Of a stretch of DNA of 64,000 nucleotides, positions 17,901-28,278 are shown piece by piece. Source of the DNA: Aliidiomarina iranensis. GTDB lineage: Bacteria > Pseudomonadota > Gammaproteobacteria > Enterobacterales > Alteromonadaceae. The notes below the pieces were generated by a model that was given only the letters and a program-made list of their open reading frames with translations, was not told the DNA's origin and made no database searches. The stretch is from assembly GCF_003987135.1 (NCBI RefSeq), contig NZ_PIPJ01000001.1, positions 124,001 to 188,000 on the forward strand. Direction: 5' to 3'. The translations under genes were made by a program, and so were the position numbers. Position 1 is the first letter of the stretch. The number at the start of each line of letters is the position of its first letter.

Positions 17901-18981
17901 CGTTATAATCCTCAGAGGTTGCGGGCCCATACACCGAAGCCTTCTCTGTTCGGGTTGGGTTTGCTACCGCATGGTTTTCTAAAATCTTAGTTACCCGGAG
18001 TGCCCGGTGTTTATTTAACGAGCCGTACTCACATTCAAGTACCGGTAAACCACTTACGGTTGCGGTTACTGTTTTGGGTAACGTAACCGGCAGAACATCG
18101 CCAACTTTCAGCGCCATAACTTGGGGCAAGCGCACTGGGATATCTAAAAAGTTTGTGGTTAGCTCCACATCCGATGATTGCAGCTCTTGTTTAATTCGTT
18201 CTCGCCAAGCTTTATCAGTGGCGCTTGAGGCATCAGCTCGCAGGTTTGTTAGCCGATCGCGCAAAGGCTCGATCATGGAGTAGGGCATGCAAATTTGAAA
18301 ACTAGAATCCAAGTTACCTACTTCCAAATGAAAAGTTGTGGTGACTACAATTTCACTGGGTGAGCTGGTAATGCTGGCGAACTTTGGCTGCATTTCCGAG
18401 CGAATGTAACTTATTCTGAGTTGGAAAACCGCCCGCCAAGCCTCTTGGTAAGCATCCATCGCGAGATTCAATACCCGATTAATAATGCGTTGCTCAGTGC
18501 CGGTAAATTCACGCGCTTCATTTTTCGTAATAAAGCGGCCATCACCACCAAATAGGTTTTCCACGATCATAGAAACCATGTTCTGCGGAAACACCACTAG
18601 AGCAGTTCCGCGCAAAGGTTTCATGGCAATGATGTTTAGATTAATGGGTGTGGGTAATTTATCGGAAAAATCCTGAAAGCGTTGATACCGTACAGATTCT
18701 ACCGAAATATCCGCATTACGGCGCAGAAGGTTGAATAAATTCATCCGAAATTGCCGGGCAAAACGTTCGTTAATAATTTCAAGCGTGTGCAAGCGCTCAC
18801 GCACAACACGATGTTGGGTGCCAGGATCGAAAGGCCGTTCACTAGGGTTCGGTTCTTTCACGCCACCAAAGCGCTCCTGCCGAGAAGATGTTTTCACATC
18901 ATCGGCAGGTTTTGATGGTTTTGATACTGAGCCTAAAAGTTCATCAATATCATGTTGTGAAAGGGGCTTATCACCAGCCAT
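17893..18981 (-). CDS. fliM: Flagellar motor switch protein FliM
   Basis: 362 aa from the ATG at 18981; a GTG at 18987 would add two residues. The N-terminus is shifted from the usual MSDxLSQDEIDALL to MAGDKPLSQHDIDELLGSV, the CheY-P binding peptide. A CheC-like middle domain follows, and a SpoA domain (LDIPVRLPQVMALKVGDVLPV) lies near residues 275-340. FliM ties FliG to FliN in the C ring. It overlaps fliN by 8 bases. Confidence 0.94.
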   Translation of the reverse strand: MAGDKPLSQHDIDELLGSVSKPSKPADDVKTSSRQERFGGVKEPNPSERPFDPGTQHRVVRERLHTLEIINERFARQFRMNLFNLLRRNADISVESVRYQRFQDFSDKLPTPINLNIIAMKPLRGTALVVFPQNMVSMIVENLFGGDGRFITKNEAREFTGTEQRIINRVLNLAMDAYQEAWRAVFQLRISYIRSEMQPKFASITSSPSEIVVTTTFHLEVGNLDSSFQICMPYSMIEPLRDRLTNLRADASSATDKAWRERIKQELQSSDVELTTNFLDIPVRLPQVMALKVGDVLPVTLPKTVTATVSGLPVLECEYGSLNKHRALRVTKILENHAVANPTRTEKASVYGPATSEDYNDD

Positions 18982-19100
18982 AAACACTCATCTGTTGTTG
19001 CTTTAACCAAGAACGCTACCTAGCTGATACGTTATCCACTAAATAGCTCGCGTTACATGTTGCTATTTCCGAGTTCAAATCCCACGCTCATAACGTATTA

Positions 19101-19595
19101 CTATTGAACAATAAACTCAGTGAATAGCACTTCAAAAATTTCAATTTCCGCAGTGGAATTGGCATAAGGTTCTGATAAACGCACCTTAATGCGTTCCGCG
19201 AGTTCGGTTTTGCCATCGGTTGTACTAATACGTTCGGCATCCAGGCCCGAAAGCATCACTAATAAACGGCTGCGAACCTGCGGCATATTATCAACTAAGG
19301 TTTGTTGTGTATCACCATCTTGCACTTCCAGTGTCATACCGGTGTACAACAAACGTGGGCCGAATTGGTCGCTGCGTAAGTTCACCGTGAATGGCTCAAT
19401 TTTCAAAAAAACCGGCTCACGAATGCGTTCTGCAGCAGGGCTGTTTGCTGCTAATGCATTCATCGCTGTTGTTCTCGTATCAAGTAGCAGCCAAGTATTT
19501 ACCGCTGTAACGGCTATCATGATTGCAACTAAGCCCACCAAGGCTAGGATAATGGTGTTGTTGCTATCTTTGTTTTTCGCTTGTGGCTTCGCCAT
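19101..19595 (-). CDS. fliL: Flagellar basal body protein FliL
   Basis: 164 aa with a short basic cytoplasmic head, one transmembrane helix (about 15-37) and a periplasmic domain containing PFTVNLR and MPQVRSRLLVMLSGLDAERISTTDGKTELAERI, typical of FliL. The C-terminal FEVLFTEFIVQ is the usual ending. FliL rings the stator units and supports torque. It stands 119 bases before fliM and 128 after fliK, so a separate promoter for fliL-fliR is possible; I see no convincing one. Confidence 0.95.
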   Translation of the reverse strand: MAKPQAKNKDSNNTIILALVGLVAIMIAVTAVNTWLLLDTRTTAMNALAANSPAAERIREPVFLKIEPFTVNLRSDQFGPRLLYTGMTLEVQDGDTQQTLVDNMPQVRSRLLVMLSGLDAERISTTDGKTELAERIKVRLSEPYANSTAEIEIFEVLFTEFIVQ

Positions 19596-19723
19596 GTAAA
19601 TACCCTGTTTTAACTATTCTGAATTATGCCTGTTGGGAAAAAAAGTGAAGCCCGAAAAAGCGGCACTTCGCTTAGTTATCTTTCCAGTTTAACCTGAAAG
19701 CGGCATAAAATACCTGTTCAATA

Positions 19724-21148
19724 TCAGGCGTAAAGGTCGATTTTCCCATTTCCCATTTGAACCTCAACTTCTTGCTCAGCGTTTGCATCTGCCGCTAGAG
19801 TTTGAGTGTTCCCACTATTATCGGCCAATTCGGCAGAACCTGAACGTTGTTCTTCATTTTGTTGTTGGCTTTGGCCATCGTTTATTGCCGATTCAGCAAG
19901 CTCTATACCTTGCTCCGCCAGTATCTCACGCAGCTGTGGAATAGCGTTTTCAACGGCGGCTCGAACATTTGCGTTGCTGGCGCTAAATTGTAAACTCGCG
20001 GCTTGGTCGTCCATTTTTAAGTTAATCATGAGCGGCCCAAGCTCAGCCGGGTGCAGCCGCAAAGCCACGTGATTATCTTGGCGAATATTCATATTCACTA
20101 CTTGTTGGCTTAACTGTTGCTGCCATGCATTCGATGCTAATGGTGCAGAAAGCGTGGTACTAGGGCTAGCGCTGGGGCTGGCAATGCTACTTCCAGCCGC
20201 TTGTTGCGCAAGCATATTAGCTTGTTCGGCATTGCTTATAATACTTGTGCTCAGGTTCGCCCCTAATTCAGCACCTCCAGCAGCGGCAGCTTGGCTGGCA
20301 ACATGAAACGCTGAATCATTTACCGGTAACGCTTGTTTTATAGGTAAAGGCGTGGCTAAAGGCTGCCAGTTCGGCAAATTCCCCGCTTGGGTAAGCTTGG
20401 TATCTGTTAGAATAGGGTTCTTATCTGCTAATGCACCGGCCGGCAGTGAGGCACGCTCTTGCCCAGTAAGCTGCATCGCCATTTGCAAGGCTGCGGTTTG
20501 GCTTGGTGTTAGCGTTTGCCCGTTATTTTGGGCAAGTTGTGGGTTGCCTGCCTGCAACGTTTCGGCCATTGCACTTAACGGTATCGCGTTCACATTTGTA
20601 GCACCATTTGCGCTGTTACTAACGGCCTGTTGCCCAGCAATTGCCTGCAAGCCATCGCTATGATTACTCTTAATTGGAGGGGTTTGTAGCTCCTGCTTTG
20701 CCACATGCTGCACCATTTGCTGATTCAGATTTTGTGCCTGCGTAATCCGGCTCAGCATATCGTTTTCGCCAGGATTGGCAGCCATAGCCGCGGCTTGGGA
20801 GAGCGCGCCACTGTTTTCTGCCGGCATTCCTGAAAGCGTTCCTGAGAGCATTCCTGAAAGCATAGCCGGGCCATGCTCATCGATAGGCAACAGCTCCATC
20901 GGATCGCCAGGCAAAGGTTTTTTATCCTGTGGCAGAGAGTATTCAATTTCTGGATTAAATAATACTTCTTGCGGCGTATGTTTTGCGCCCGGAGCCTGAT
21001 AATCCGGCAGCGTTGGATTACTTTGTGCGGCCACTAAATCTTGTAAACGCGCGGCAAAATCGGCGGAATCTGCAGCAGAACCAGCCTTCGTTCCGGTTAC
21101 GCCTTGGCTAGCAGGCTGTGCGGTGTTCAGCACCATCATGTTCAACAT
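19724..21148 (-). CDS. fliK: Flagellar hook-length control protein FliK
   Basis: 474 aa. A long Ala/Gln/Ser/Asn-rich N-terminal ruler is followed by the C-terminal Flg_hook domain at ~345-435 (VALRLHPAELGPLMINLKMDDQAASLQFSA and AIPQLREILAEQGIELAESAI). FliK measures the hook and switches FlhB specificity. A 12-bp repeat at 20826-20861 gives the LSGM/LSGT/LSGM run in the ruler. It abuts fliJ with no spacing. A second, smaller FliK-like protein is at 33943. Confidence 0.93.
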   Translation of the reverse strand: MLNMMVLNTAQPASQGVTGTKAGSAADSADFAARLQDLVAAQSNPTLPDYQAPGAKHTPQEVLFNPEIEYSLPQDKKPLPGDPMELLPIDEHGPAMLSGMLSGTLSGMPAENSGALSQAAAMAANPGENDMLSRITQAQNLNQQMVQHVAKQELQTPPIKSNHSDGLQAIAGQQAVSNSANGATNVNAIPLSAMAETLQAGNPQLAQNNGQTLTPSQTAALQMAMQLTGQERASLPAGALADKNPILTDTKLTQAGNLPNWQPLATPLPIKQALPVNDSAFHVASQAAAAGGAELGANLSTSIISNAEQANMLAQQAAGSSIASPSASPSTTLSAPLASNAWQQQLSQQVVNMNIRQDNHVALRLHPAELGPLMINLKMDDQAASLQFSASNANVRAAVENAIPQLREILAEQGIELAESAINDGQSQQQNEEQRSGSAELADNSGNTQTLAADANAEQEVEVQMGNGKIDLYA

Positions 21149-21625
21149 CTATGACTCCTTTTCCGTATCGGCAATGAGTGTTAAGTGCCCACCACGCACA
21201 TGCTGATTATTCGCAAATTCATCGGTTTGCAGTTGCTCTTTCCGAGCTGAGATTCTATTTGCAGCGGCAGCGCGTCTATCGTTGAGTGTGGTATACGAGG
21301 TTAACTTGCGTTGCTGCTGCTGCCAGTTCTGTTTACTTTTATCCACCAAGGTGCTTTGTTGCTGTAAGGCTTTACTCGCTTTTTGAATCGATTCATCTAA
21401 CGACATCAGAAACTGCCGATAGTTATAAAGGGTTACCGGATCGATACCGTTCAACATGAGCTTTTGCAGTTGAACCGCATATTCCTCTCGATAATTCACC
21501 AGCATTTCTTGGTGCGCTAAAATTTGTTGCTCGTTCGTACGCTCTGTTGCGAGTAATTGCCCGGCTTTGTCTCGGGCTTCTTTTGCTAAATCAGTGAGCG
21601 TATCAAGGGCCGTAGAACCACTCAT
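21149..21625 (-). CDS. fliJ: Flagellar export protein FliJ
   Basis: 158 aa, an almost uninterrupted coiled coil as expected for the FliJ stalk that sits in the FliI ATPase ring. Placement between fliI and fliK with a 4-base overlap of the fliI stop confirms it. Sequence similarity alone is weak, as usual for FliJ. Confidence 0.92.
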   Translation of the reverse strand: MSGSTALDTLTDLAKEARDKAGQLLATERTNEQQILAHQEMLVNYREEYAVQLQKLMLNGIDPVTLYNYRQFLMSLDESIQKASKALQQQSTLVDKSKQNWQQQQRKLTSYTTLNDRRAAAANRISARKEQLQTDEFANNQHVRGGHLTLIADTEKES

Positions 21626-23004
21626 TGGGAGCCTCCAAACAGGGAATTTAACGCGATAATTGAAGCTGAAGAATCAGCCCCTTGCGTGTGCGATTGCTGT
21701 AAAAAGGATTCTAATTTCGGGTACATTTGCACCGCTTGGTCAAGCACAGGGTCGTGTCCTGAGCTGTAGGCGCCAACACTAATTAAATCGCGGTTGCGTT
21801 GATAAACCGAGAATAGCTTTTTGAATTGCTGTGCTTGTTTAATTTGGCTCTCTGGAACCACCGCTGGCATAACCCGGCTTATCGAGGCCTCAACATCAAT
21901 TGCTGGATAATGGCCGGATTCGGAAAGCGAGCGTGAAAGCACAATGTGGCCATCGAGAATAGCTCGGGCAGAATCCGCAATGGGATCTTGTTGGTCATCA
22001 CCCTCGGTGAGAACGGTGTAAAATGCGGTGATTGAACCTCCACCTTTGCAGCCATTACCGGCACGCTCCACGAGGGCGGGCAATTTGGCAAATACCGAAG
22101 GCGGATAACCTTTGGTGGCCGGTGGTTCGCCAATGGCGAGCGCAATTTCCCGTTGGGCCATAGCAAAGCGAGTGAGGCTATCCATGATAAGCAAAACGTT
22201 GAGGCCTTGATCGCGATAATCTTCAGCTAAACGCGTGGCGTAAGATGCGCCTTGCAAACGTTGTAGCGGCGAGGTATCGGCAGGTGCCGCCACAACAACG
22301 GCGCGCTTTAAGCCCTCTTCACCCAAAATATTTTCAATAAAATCTTGTACTTCACGGCCACGTTCACCGATTAGGCCAACCACAATCACATCCGCTGCTG
22401 TGTAACGCGCCATCATGCCAAGAAGCACTGATTTGCCCACACCAGAGCCGGCAAACAAACCCATGCGTTGGCCGCGGCCAACGGTGAGTAATGAATTAAT
22501 TGCACGAATGCCAACATCAATAGGTTTCTCGATTGGCGCTCTACTCATGGGGTTGATTGTAGGTGTGGCTAAGGGCGCAAATTTGGCTTCACGCAAAGGG
22601 CCTTGGCCATCCAGTGGTTTACCATTGCCATCCACTACTCGCCCTAACAAACTGGTGCCAATTGGAAAGCGGCGGCCTTCAAAAGGGCCTTGTTCTTGCA
22701 GTGGAAATACACGAGCGCCGGGGGTAAGGCCGCGAATTTCCACTAAGGGCATTAAAAACGAGCGCTCGCCGGAAAAGCCCACAACTTCCGCTTCAATAAA
22801 TTCATGGCCACCTTCAGCAACAATTTCGATACGGCAGGCACTGCCTAGGGGTAATTCCAGCCCAACTACCTCAAGCACCATACCGGTAGCGCGAATCACT
22901 CGGCCGCTAGTACGAAAGCTGGGCAAACTAGCCACGCGGTTTTGAACCTTGTTCAAAACTTGGCTCCAATCTGTGCCGAAGGTACTTTCAAGCTTAGCGC
23001 TCAC
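21622..23004 (-). CDS. fliI: Flagellar export ATPase FliI
   Basis: 460 aa. The Walker A motif [21 protein letters not shown] (about residues 183-203) is present, with [40 protein letters not shown] as the Walker B/catalytic region. FliI is the hexameric ATPase at the base of the export apparatus, related to F1 beta. Overlaps fliH and fliJ by 4 bases each. Confidence 0.97.
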   Translation of the reverse strand: MSAKLESTFGTDWSQVLNKVQNRVASLPSFRTSGRVIRATGMVLEVVGLELPLGSACRIEIVAEGGHEFIEAEVVGFSGERSFLMPLVEIRGLTPGARVFPLQEQGPFEGRRFPIGTSLLGRVVDGNGKPLDGQGPLREAKFAPLATPTINPMSRAPIEKPIDVGIRAINSLLTVGRGQRMGLFAGSGVGKSVLLGMMARYTAADVIVVGLIGERGREVQDFIENILGEEGLKRAVVVAAPADTSPLQRLQGASYATRLAEDYRDQGLNVLLIMDSLTRFAMAQREIALAIGEPPATKGYPPSVFAKLPALVERAGNGCKGGGSITAFYTVLTEGDDQQDPIADSARAILDGHIVLSRSLSESGHYPAIDVEASISRVMPAVVPESQIKQAQQFKKLFSVYQRNRDLISVGAYSSGHDPVLDQAVQMYPKLESFLQQSHTQGADSSASIIALNSLFGGSQ

Positions 23005-23771
23005 GATGGGACATCTCCGTTTCGTTGCCCAATTTGCTGTTGCACCTGTTGCCAGCGTGATTCCCAGGTAGCATCGCGTTCGCCGCTTTGGCTAACTAGC
23101 CGGCAACCACCACGAGTAAGGCGCTCGTCGGAAACGAGTTTCCAGCCGGCGGCTTGTAATTCATCGTGCAAATGTTCTTCAATTAATGAAAAATCTTCTG
23201 GGTTAACTAAAAGCCGTGGCTTATTTGTGAAAGTTGGTTCGGAATGCAGTAGCTCACGAACAATTTTTAATACGGTTTCTGGCTTTTCATCAAGGCTATC
23301 GCGAGCCAGTTGTGCACCCACCGCGAGAGCCAGTGCTACCAGCTCATCAGAAATATTTTTATCAAGCTCGTTAAGGCTACTGCTAACGCGGTTAACGAGC
23401 GTTTTTATTGGCGTAACAGCTTCCTCTAACAATGCTTGTTTTTCGGCTTCAACTTCGCTTTTTGCTGCTTTCAGCCCTTGTTCATAACCGGCTTGATAGC
23501 CGCTCTCAGTACCTTCTTTATGGCCTAACTCCCACGCTTCTTGGCGCGCTTTTTCTTTCAAAGCATTCAGCTCAGCATCACGAATAAAGCCTTGTTCCGC
23601 TTCCTGCGCGGTGGTGTCGTGTGTACCTTGCGCTTGCCGTTGCTTGCCATTTTGCAGCTCATCCAAATCCCAGCGATGCCATTTAGCGCCAGAAACCACT
23701 TTAGTTTCAGCAAACTCAGAAGCTTCTGTTTTTAAGTTTTCCGGCGAAAAGGGCTTAAACATAGGTGTCAT
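23001..23771 (-). CDS. fliH: Flagellar export ATPase regulator FliH
   Basis: 256 aa. The charged central part includes a GxxxG-like run ([27 protein letters not shown], residues ~85-111), the FliH hallmark helix, followed by the V-type-stalk-like C-terminal domain that ends [24 protein letters not shown]. FliH holds FliI dimers and docks them on FliN. The start at 23771 lies inside the end of fliG; an ATG at 23762 is equally possible. Confidence 0.93.
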   Translation of the reverse strand: MTPMFKPFSPENLKTEASEFAETKVVSGAKWHRWDLDELQNGKQRQAQGTHDTTAQEAEQGFIRDAELNALKEKARQEAWELGHKEGTESGYQAGYEQGLKAAKSEVEAEKQALLEEAVTPIKTLVNRVSSSLNELDKNISDELVALALAVGAQLARDSLDEKPETVLKIVRELLHSEPTFTNKPRLLVNPEDFSLIEEHLHDELQAAGWKLVSDERLTRGGCRLVSQSGERDATWESRWQQVQQQIGQRNGDVPS

Positions 23772-24783
23772 CTCCGCTACTCAGCATAATTTCACCGGCA
23801 TCGGCTAAGCGGCGAGTAATTGCCAAGATGGCTTTTTGCTCGGTTTCCACTTGCGATAAACGCACTGGCCCACGCGTTTCCATTTCTTCCCGAACCAATT
23901 GGCCGGCGCGTTGCGACATATTCCGGAGGAATTTATCCACCAGTTGATCTTCAGCACCTTTAAGCGCAATAACCAACACATTGGTGTCGATCTGTTTGAG
24001 CAGCACTTGAATACTGCGGTCGTCGAGGTCGATAAGATTTTCGAATAGGAACATCTCGTCGATAATCTTGGTTGCCAATTCGTCGTTGTAAGCGCGGATA
24101 TTTTCCAAGGCGGTATCTTCTTGCCCAGCGCTCATTAAGTTGAGAATTTCCGCTGCGGTTCTTACGCCGCCCATTTTGCTGCGCTTCAAGTTCTGGCCAT
24201 CTAGCATACCACCGAGCACTTCGGTTAATTCCTGCAATGCCGCTGGCTGAACGCCGGTGAACGTGGCTACACGCAACACCACATCGTTGCGTAGGCGTTC
24301 TTCAAATAACTCCAGCACACCCGCCGCTTGCTGGCGGTCTAAATGGATAAGGATGGTAGCAATAATTTGCGGATGCTCATCGCGAATTAACTCAGCAACC
24401 TCTGAAACATCCATGAGGTTAAGTGCATCGATGCCGTAGTTACCTGCTTTCTGATCGAGAACATCATCAATTAACGTTGAAGCCCGCTCACTGCCAAGTG
24501 CTTTGGTAAGAACTGAACGAATATAACCATCATATTCATCCACCGGTGGTGCGTTTGAGAGATCTTCGTGGAACTGTTCGAGCACCCACTTAATTTCATT
24601 CCGAGATACATTTTGTAACCGCGCCATTTCTTTGCTGATGCGTTGAATTTGCTGGGGTGTGAAGTTTTTAAATACATCCACAGCAGTATCTTCATCCAGC
24701 GAAAGCAGCAGAATTGCGCTTTTACGCAGCCCCGTCATATTCTCAAAGTTGCTCACTTCTTGGGTGGTATCAGTCGCGGACAT
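23755..24783 (-). CDS. fliG: Flagellar motor switch protein FliG
   Basis: 342 aa. The N-terminal MS-ring binding domain (KSAILLLSLDEDTAVDVFKNF), the middle EHPQIIATILIHLDRQQAAGVLELF with the EHPQ motif, and the C-terminal torque helix with charged residues (FLRNMSQRAGQLVREEMETRGPVRLSQVE) are all present. FliG couples the stator to the rotor. Overlaps fliF by 14 bases. Confidence 0.97.
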   Translation of the reverse strand: MSATDTTQEVSNFENMTGLRKSAILLLSLDEDTAVDVFKNFTPQQIQRISKEMARLQNVSRNEIKWVLEQFHEDLSNAPPVDEYDGYIRSVLTKALGSERASTLIDDVLDQKAGNYGIDALNLMDVSEVAELIRDEHPQIIATILIHLDRQQAAGVLELFEERLRNDVVLRVATFTGVQPAALQELTEVLGGMLDGQNLKRSKMGGVRTAAEILNLMSAGQEDTALENIRAYNDELATKIIDEMFLFENLIDLDDRSIQVLLKQIDTNVLVIALKGAEDQLVDKFLRNMSQRAGQLVREEMETRGPVRLSQVETEQKAILAITRRLADAGEIMLSSGDDTYV

Positions 24784-26545
24784 GTTCGTCCTCCGTTAAC
24801 CAGTTTTGCACTATGCGAGCAACTTGCCGTGGCTTCTGACGGGCAATTTCTTGAGTGCGCCGAATCGCATCATCATAAGCGGTAAGATTTTTCTTTTTCG
24901 GCCAATTAAATGTCATGGCATCGCTGTCTTCAGTGTTACTAACGCTTTTTTGCTCATCGTCATCGTCGCCCACAACCGCGCGCAAACGGCCAGCGGTTTT
25001 GGCTGCATTACCCGCTACTGTGTCATCTTCTTCGCCGGCTGCTATGGCCGCCTTAGTTTTCACAAAACGTCGGTTAATCATCGGCCGGAGAATCAATAAA
25101 TAAAAAAGTAAGATACCTGAGCCAGCTAACACATAACGGCCAACTTGCAGTAATAATTGTTGGGTATCAGGCTCTTGCCACCATTCTCTTGGCTCAATCT
25201 CAAGAGGATTCGCCGAACTCACAAAACGGCTATTCACGATTTCTAACTGATCGCCGCGATCAGCATTAAACCCCATCGCTTGTTGAACTAAGCGTTCCAC
25301 TTGTGCGATTTCAATATCGGTAAGGGGAATGGTTGTGGCATTCCCTTCCTCATCTACTCCGTTGCGATAATTAACTACCACGGCTACCGATAAACGCTCT
25401 AATCGACCGCGTTGGTGCTGAATGTGGGCAATATTACGATCAACTTCATAGTTCACGATATTATCTTGGCGCAGATTACGATTGCTTTGTTCGGTTTGCG
25501 TTTCTGCCGCTTCCTCACCTTCTTCCGGTGTTTCAATGGGCGCAGTAACTACACCAGGTGGCGTGTTGGATAGTGCGCCGGGAACGCCGCCCACAAAGTT
25601 ACCTTCACCTTGGAGAGATAAATTGCTTTGGATACTGCGAACAGCGGCAGTTTCTGGTGTTTGATTTGGGCTATAAGTTTCAGAGGTTTCCTCAACCCGT
25701 GAAAAATCAATCTGTGCAGTAACTCGAGCATTTAGATTGTTTGGCCCTAGAATAGGCGCCAGAATTTCTTCAATACGGCGCTGGTAACTCCGTTCGAGCT
25801 CTTCGGTGTAGCTAAGCTCAGTGCCGGTTAAATCGCCGCCTTGGCCTATTGCCGAAAGCAAATTACCGCGCTGATCAACCACCGTAACGTTATCTGCCGT
25901 TAGCTCTGGAACTGAGCTTGAAACCATGTGTACGATGGCATTTACTTGTCCCTCGCCCAGCGCACGGCCAGCATGTAGGTTAAGAATCACAGATGCTTTC
26001 GCAGGTTCTCGGTCGCGTATAAACACCGAAGGTTTCGCCATGGCCAAATGCACCCGGGCGCGATTAACTGGGCCAAGCGATTCCATGGAACTTGCTAGTT
26101 CGCCCTCTAAGGCCCGTTGAAAATTCACTTGCTCGGCAAACTGGCTAATGCCGAACGCTTGATTATCCATCAAGCTAAAACCGGTATTTCCGCCCTCTGG
26201 TAGGCCTTGTTCAGCCATGCCGAGGCGAATGCGGTGAACTTGATCGCCCGGAACTAGAATGCTGGTGCCGCCCGCAGATAACTGATAAGGAATGCGTTGA
26301 GCCTCGAGCTCAGTAACAATTTGGCCGCCGTCGGCTTCACTCAAGTTGCTATACAAAACGCGATATTCAGGGGTAGAAGCCCACATGATAAGCGCCACAA
26401 CTACGGCAATAAATGCAGAACCACCGATTAATATAGGCAGCAGTGAATTTCCACGCACGAGGCCCAGCACTTTATCGAGTTGAGTGCCGGAGCTTGTATT
26501 TGCTGCGTTCGCTGCAGGCGTTTGTTGGTTTATCGTTGATTCCAT
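24770..26545 (-). CDS. fliF: Flagellar MS-ring protein FliF
   Basis: 591 aa. Two transmembrane helices (about 37-56 and 455-475) flank a large periplasmic region with ring-building motifs (EYRVLYSNLSEADGGQIV, VNFQRALEGELASSMESLGPVNRARVHLAMAKPSVFIRD). The C-terminal cytoplasmic tail that binds FliG ends near QVARIVQNWLTED. It is first in the long minus-strand operon, divergent from fliE. Confidence 0.96.
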   Translation of the reverse strand: MESTINQQTPAANAANTSSGTQLDKVLGLVRGNSLLPILIGGSAFIAVVVALIMWASTPEYRVLYSNLSEADGGQIVTELEAQRIPYQLSAGGTSILVPGDQVHRIRLGMAEQGLPEGGNTGFSLMDNQAFGISQFAEQVNFQRALEGELASSMESLGPVNRARVHLAMAKPSVFIRDREPAKASVILNLHAGRALGEGQVNAIVHMVSSSVPELTADNVTVVDQRGNLLSAIGQGGDLTGTELSYTEELERSYQRRIEEILAPILGPNNLNARVTAQIDFSRVEETSETYSPNQTPETAAVRSIQSNLSLQGEGNFVGGVPGALSNTPPGVVTAPIETPEEGEEAAETQTEQSNRNLRQDNIVNYEVDRNIAHIQHQRGRLERLSVAVVVNYRNGVDEEGNATTIPLTDIEIAQVERLVQQAMGFNADRGDQLEIVNSRFVSSANPLEIEPREWWQEPDTQQLLLQVGRYVLAGSGILLFYLLILRPMINRRFVKTKAAIAAGEEDDTVAGNAAKTAGRLRAVVGDDDDEQKSVSNTEDSDAMTFNWPKKKNLTAYDDAIRRTQEIARQKPRQVARIVQNWLTEDEHVRD

Positions 26546-26824
26546 GGGCTCTTTGCGCGTTAGAGTTAAGAGTTTTCATTACCCAAATTGCTGGTTAGGG
26601 TATTTTCATGGATAGCATTATCGCTATTTGAATAGAAACCAAACGGGTAAAAAAGCCACTTTTTTTGCTTTATTTAAACCCTTCACTTTGCGTTTTGCTT
26701 GGTAACCTGTGCTCCATCAAAAAAGATTCAGCGGCTTAACAGGCAAGTGGCAAGCAATAATGCATTAATCGCTAGGCCTAGGAAGTTTTCAGAATAATGC
26801 TGGGAACCATGTGAGGATAAAGAA
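26546..26824. promoter_or_regulatory. fliF/fliE divergent control region
   Basis: This 279-bp gap separates divergent fliF and fliE, the classic class 2 pair. It contains CGCTATTT at 26622-26629, which is the reverse complement of the AAATAGCG core of an FlhDC half-box, and GTGGCAAGCAATAATG near 26748, a looser match on the other strand. I could not pair these into a full inverted box, nor fix a -10/-35 pair. Confidence 0.4.
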
Positions 26825-27160
26825 ATGAGCGTTGCAGGTATTCAATCGGCGTTACAGCAAATGCAAGCGGTGCAAACTCAAGCAACCGGCCAAGTAGCGA
26901 ACCCAAAGGCTGTTGGTAGTTCTGCAGCGGTGGAAAAGGGCGGGTTTGCCAATGAGTTGCAAGCTTCGATTAACCGCATAAATGAACTTCAACAAGCCTC
27001 CGCTGCGCAACGTACGGCTTTTCAACTAGGGGATCCAAACGTTTCGTTAAACGATGTAATGGTTGATTCACAAAAGGCAGGTATTGCCTTTGAAATGGGT
27101 GTGCAGGTGCGCAATCGGTTGGTGAACGCCTATAAAGAAGTAATGAATATGAACGTGTAA
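26825..27160 (+). CDS. fliE: Flagellar hook-basal body junction protein FliE
   Basis: 111 aa, normal length. The C-terminal half (LNDVMVDSQKAGIAFEMGVQVRNRLVNAYKEVMNMNV) is the conserved FliE helix pair that links the MS ring to the rod. GAGGATAAAG lies before the ATG. It is a single-gene unit, divergent from fliF, ending 8 bases from the convergent flaG stop. Confidence 0.96.
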   Translation: MSVAGIQSALQQMQAVQTQATGQVANPKAVGSSAAVEKGGFANELQASINRINELQQASAAQRTAFQLGDPNVSLNDVMVDSQKAGIAFEMGVQVRNRLVNAYKEVMNMNV

Positions 27161-27168
27161 TGAATTGC

Positions 27169-27516
27169 TCAAGCTTCGCTATTCACCAACATACCACGTA
27201 AATCTGCGAGTTGCTCAGCGGCTCGCAACACCTCTTCCGAGGGGATCTGCCGAATCACATCACCCGATTTAGTATCAACAATTTGCACTACCACAGGCTG
27301 GCCATCAGAAATTTCGAACTGCACCCCGTAAGGATTCAAAACTTCGTTTATTTGTTGTAGCGGCGGTACTAATTCTTCAGCACTTAGTTGTTTGTTTCCC
27401 GCATTTTCGCCTTTTTCCGCGGGTAAGTGCTGCATTACCTTATCGGAACGCTGCTTTTCCGAAGCCGCAAATGCGGCGGCCCAGTTTCCTGATAGTTCGC
27501 TAATAGGTGTTGTCAT
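27169..27516 (-). CDS. flaG: FlaG-family flagellar protein
   Basis: 115 aa. The C-terminal ~65 residues (VLNPYGVQFEISDGQPVVVQIVDTKSGDVIRQIPSEEVLRAAEQLADLRGMLV) are a FlaG domain. FlaG proteins act in filament assembly or filament length in other bacteria, with an unsettled mechanism. It has its own sigma-28 promoter. Usually flaG sits between fliC and fliD; here it is separated from fliC by the DCC gene. Confidence 0.92.
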   Translation of the reverse strand: MTTPISELSGNWAAAFAASEKQRSDKVMQHLPAEKGENAGNKQLSAEELVPPLQQINEVLNPYGVQFEISDGQPVVVQIVDTKSGDVIRQIPSEEVLRAAEQLADLRGMLVNSEA

Positions 27517-27561
27517 TTTAGAGTGCTCCTGCGCTGCACTAGCTTTTGCCGATTAGACCTA

Positions 27562-27588
27562 TTATCGGTAAATTCTACAAAAGCTTTA
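27562..27588 (-). promoter_or_regulatory. Sigma-28 promoter for flaG
   Basis: On the minus strand TAAAGCTT (27588-27581), 11 bases, then ACCGATAA (27569-27562). It matches the FliA consensus at 14 of 16 positions, 46 bases ahead of flaG. Confidence 0.82.
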
Positions 27589-27637
27589 GCATGTGCTGAT
27601 TATTTAAGCGGGAGCGCTCACTATTAGTAGTATCAAC

Positions 27638-28033
27638 TTAATCGATCGAGCATTGTTCACAGCGAGATTTCCCGGTGAGCACTTTAGAGATCTGATTGCG
27701 GTTACGAGCGAAGAACAAATAGGTTTTATCGGCAAACCAGCGCAAGATTGGCCAGCGCAGGGGCGCTGTTAGCCAACCACGGCCCACAAGGCTCCACGCC
27801 GCATGGGTAACATCAAGACCGTAAATCATCTCACCATTTTGATTCATGCCGTGCAGTATCTTATTGGCGTTTTCTACTGAAACGTTAGGGTAACGAGCCG
27901 AGAAATCGTCCACCAAGATATCTTCAAACGCCATTTTTTTATCACTATCCAAACGTTTTAAATGCTTCATTTCACGAACGCACAGCGGGCAACCGCCATC
28001 GTAAAATATTGTCAGTGATTTTTCGGAGCTCAT
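27638..28033 (-). CDS. DCC-family thiol-disulfide oxidoreductase (DUF393)
   Basis: 131 aa from the ATG at 28033, chosen because AAAAGG lies 7 bases upstream and because the residues before it in the open frame (from 28225) cover the fliC terminator. The family motif YDGGCPLC (Cys15, Cys18) is followed by REMKHL; the C-terminus has CEQC. The fold is thioredoxin-like, cytoplasmic, substrate unknown. It has no known flagellar role; its place between flaG and fliC may be chance. Confidence 0.88.
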   Translation of the reverse strand: MSSEKSLTIFYDGGCPLCVREMKHLKRLDSDKKMAFEDILVDDFSARYPNVSVENANKILHGMNQNGEMIYGLDVTHAAWSLVGRGWLTAPLRWPILRWFADKTYLFFARNRNQISKVLTGKSRCEQCSID

Positions 28034-28187
28034 GTTTGGGCCTTTTGATTGCGAAATATTGCTAATGATTGATATACGGGCTGACGAGCGATTTAGATGA
28101 TGTTTCACCTTTAGGTATGGCAGAACAATAGCTAGGAAAAATCGAAGTGAAAATTTAATAACGCCGAAGGTAAAAATAATCAATGAA

Positions 28188-28216
28188 AAAAGCGCTCTCA
28201 AATGAGAAGCGCTTTT
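28188..28216 (-). terminator. Terminator after the flagellin gene
   Basis: AAAAGCGCTCTCA (28188-28200) pairs with TGAGAAGCGCTTTT (28203-28216) with one bulged base. Read on the minus strand it is followed by a T run. It lies between fliC and the DCC gene. The A and T runs on both sides would also let it work on the plus strand. Confidence 0.85.
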
Positions 28217-28278
28217 GAATTTCAAATTGAGGTAGCTGGGGTAAACCTAGGTTACACCGAGCTAGCTTTCTAGAGAAA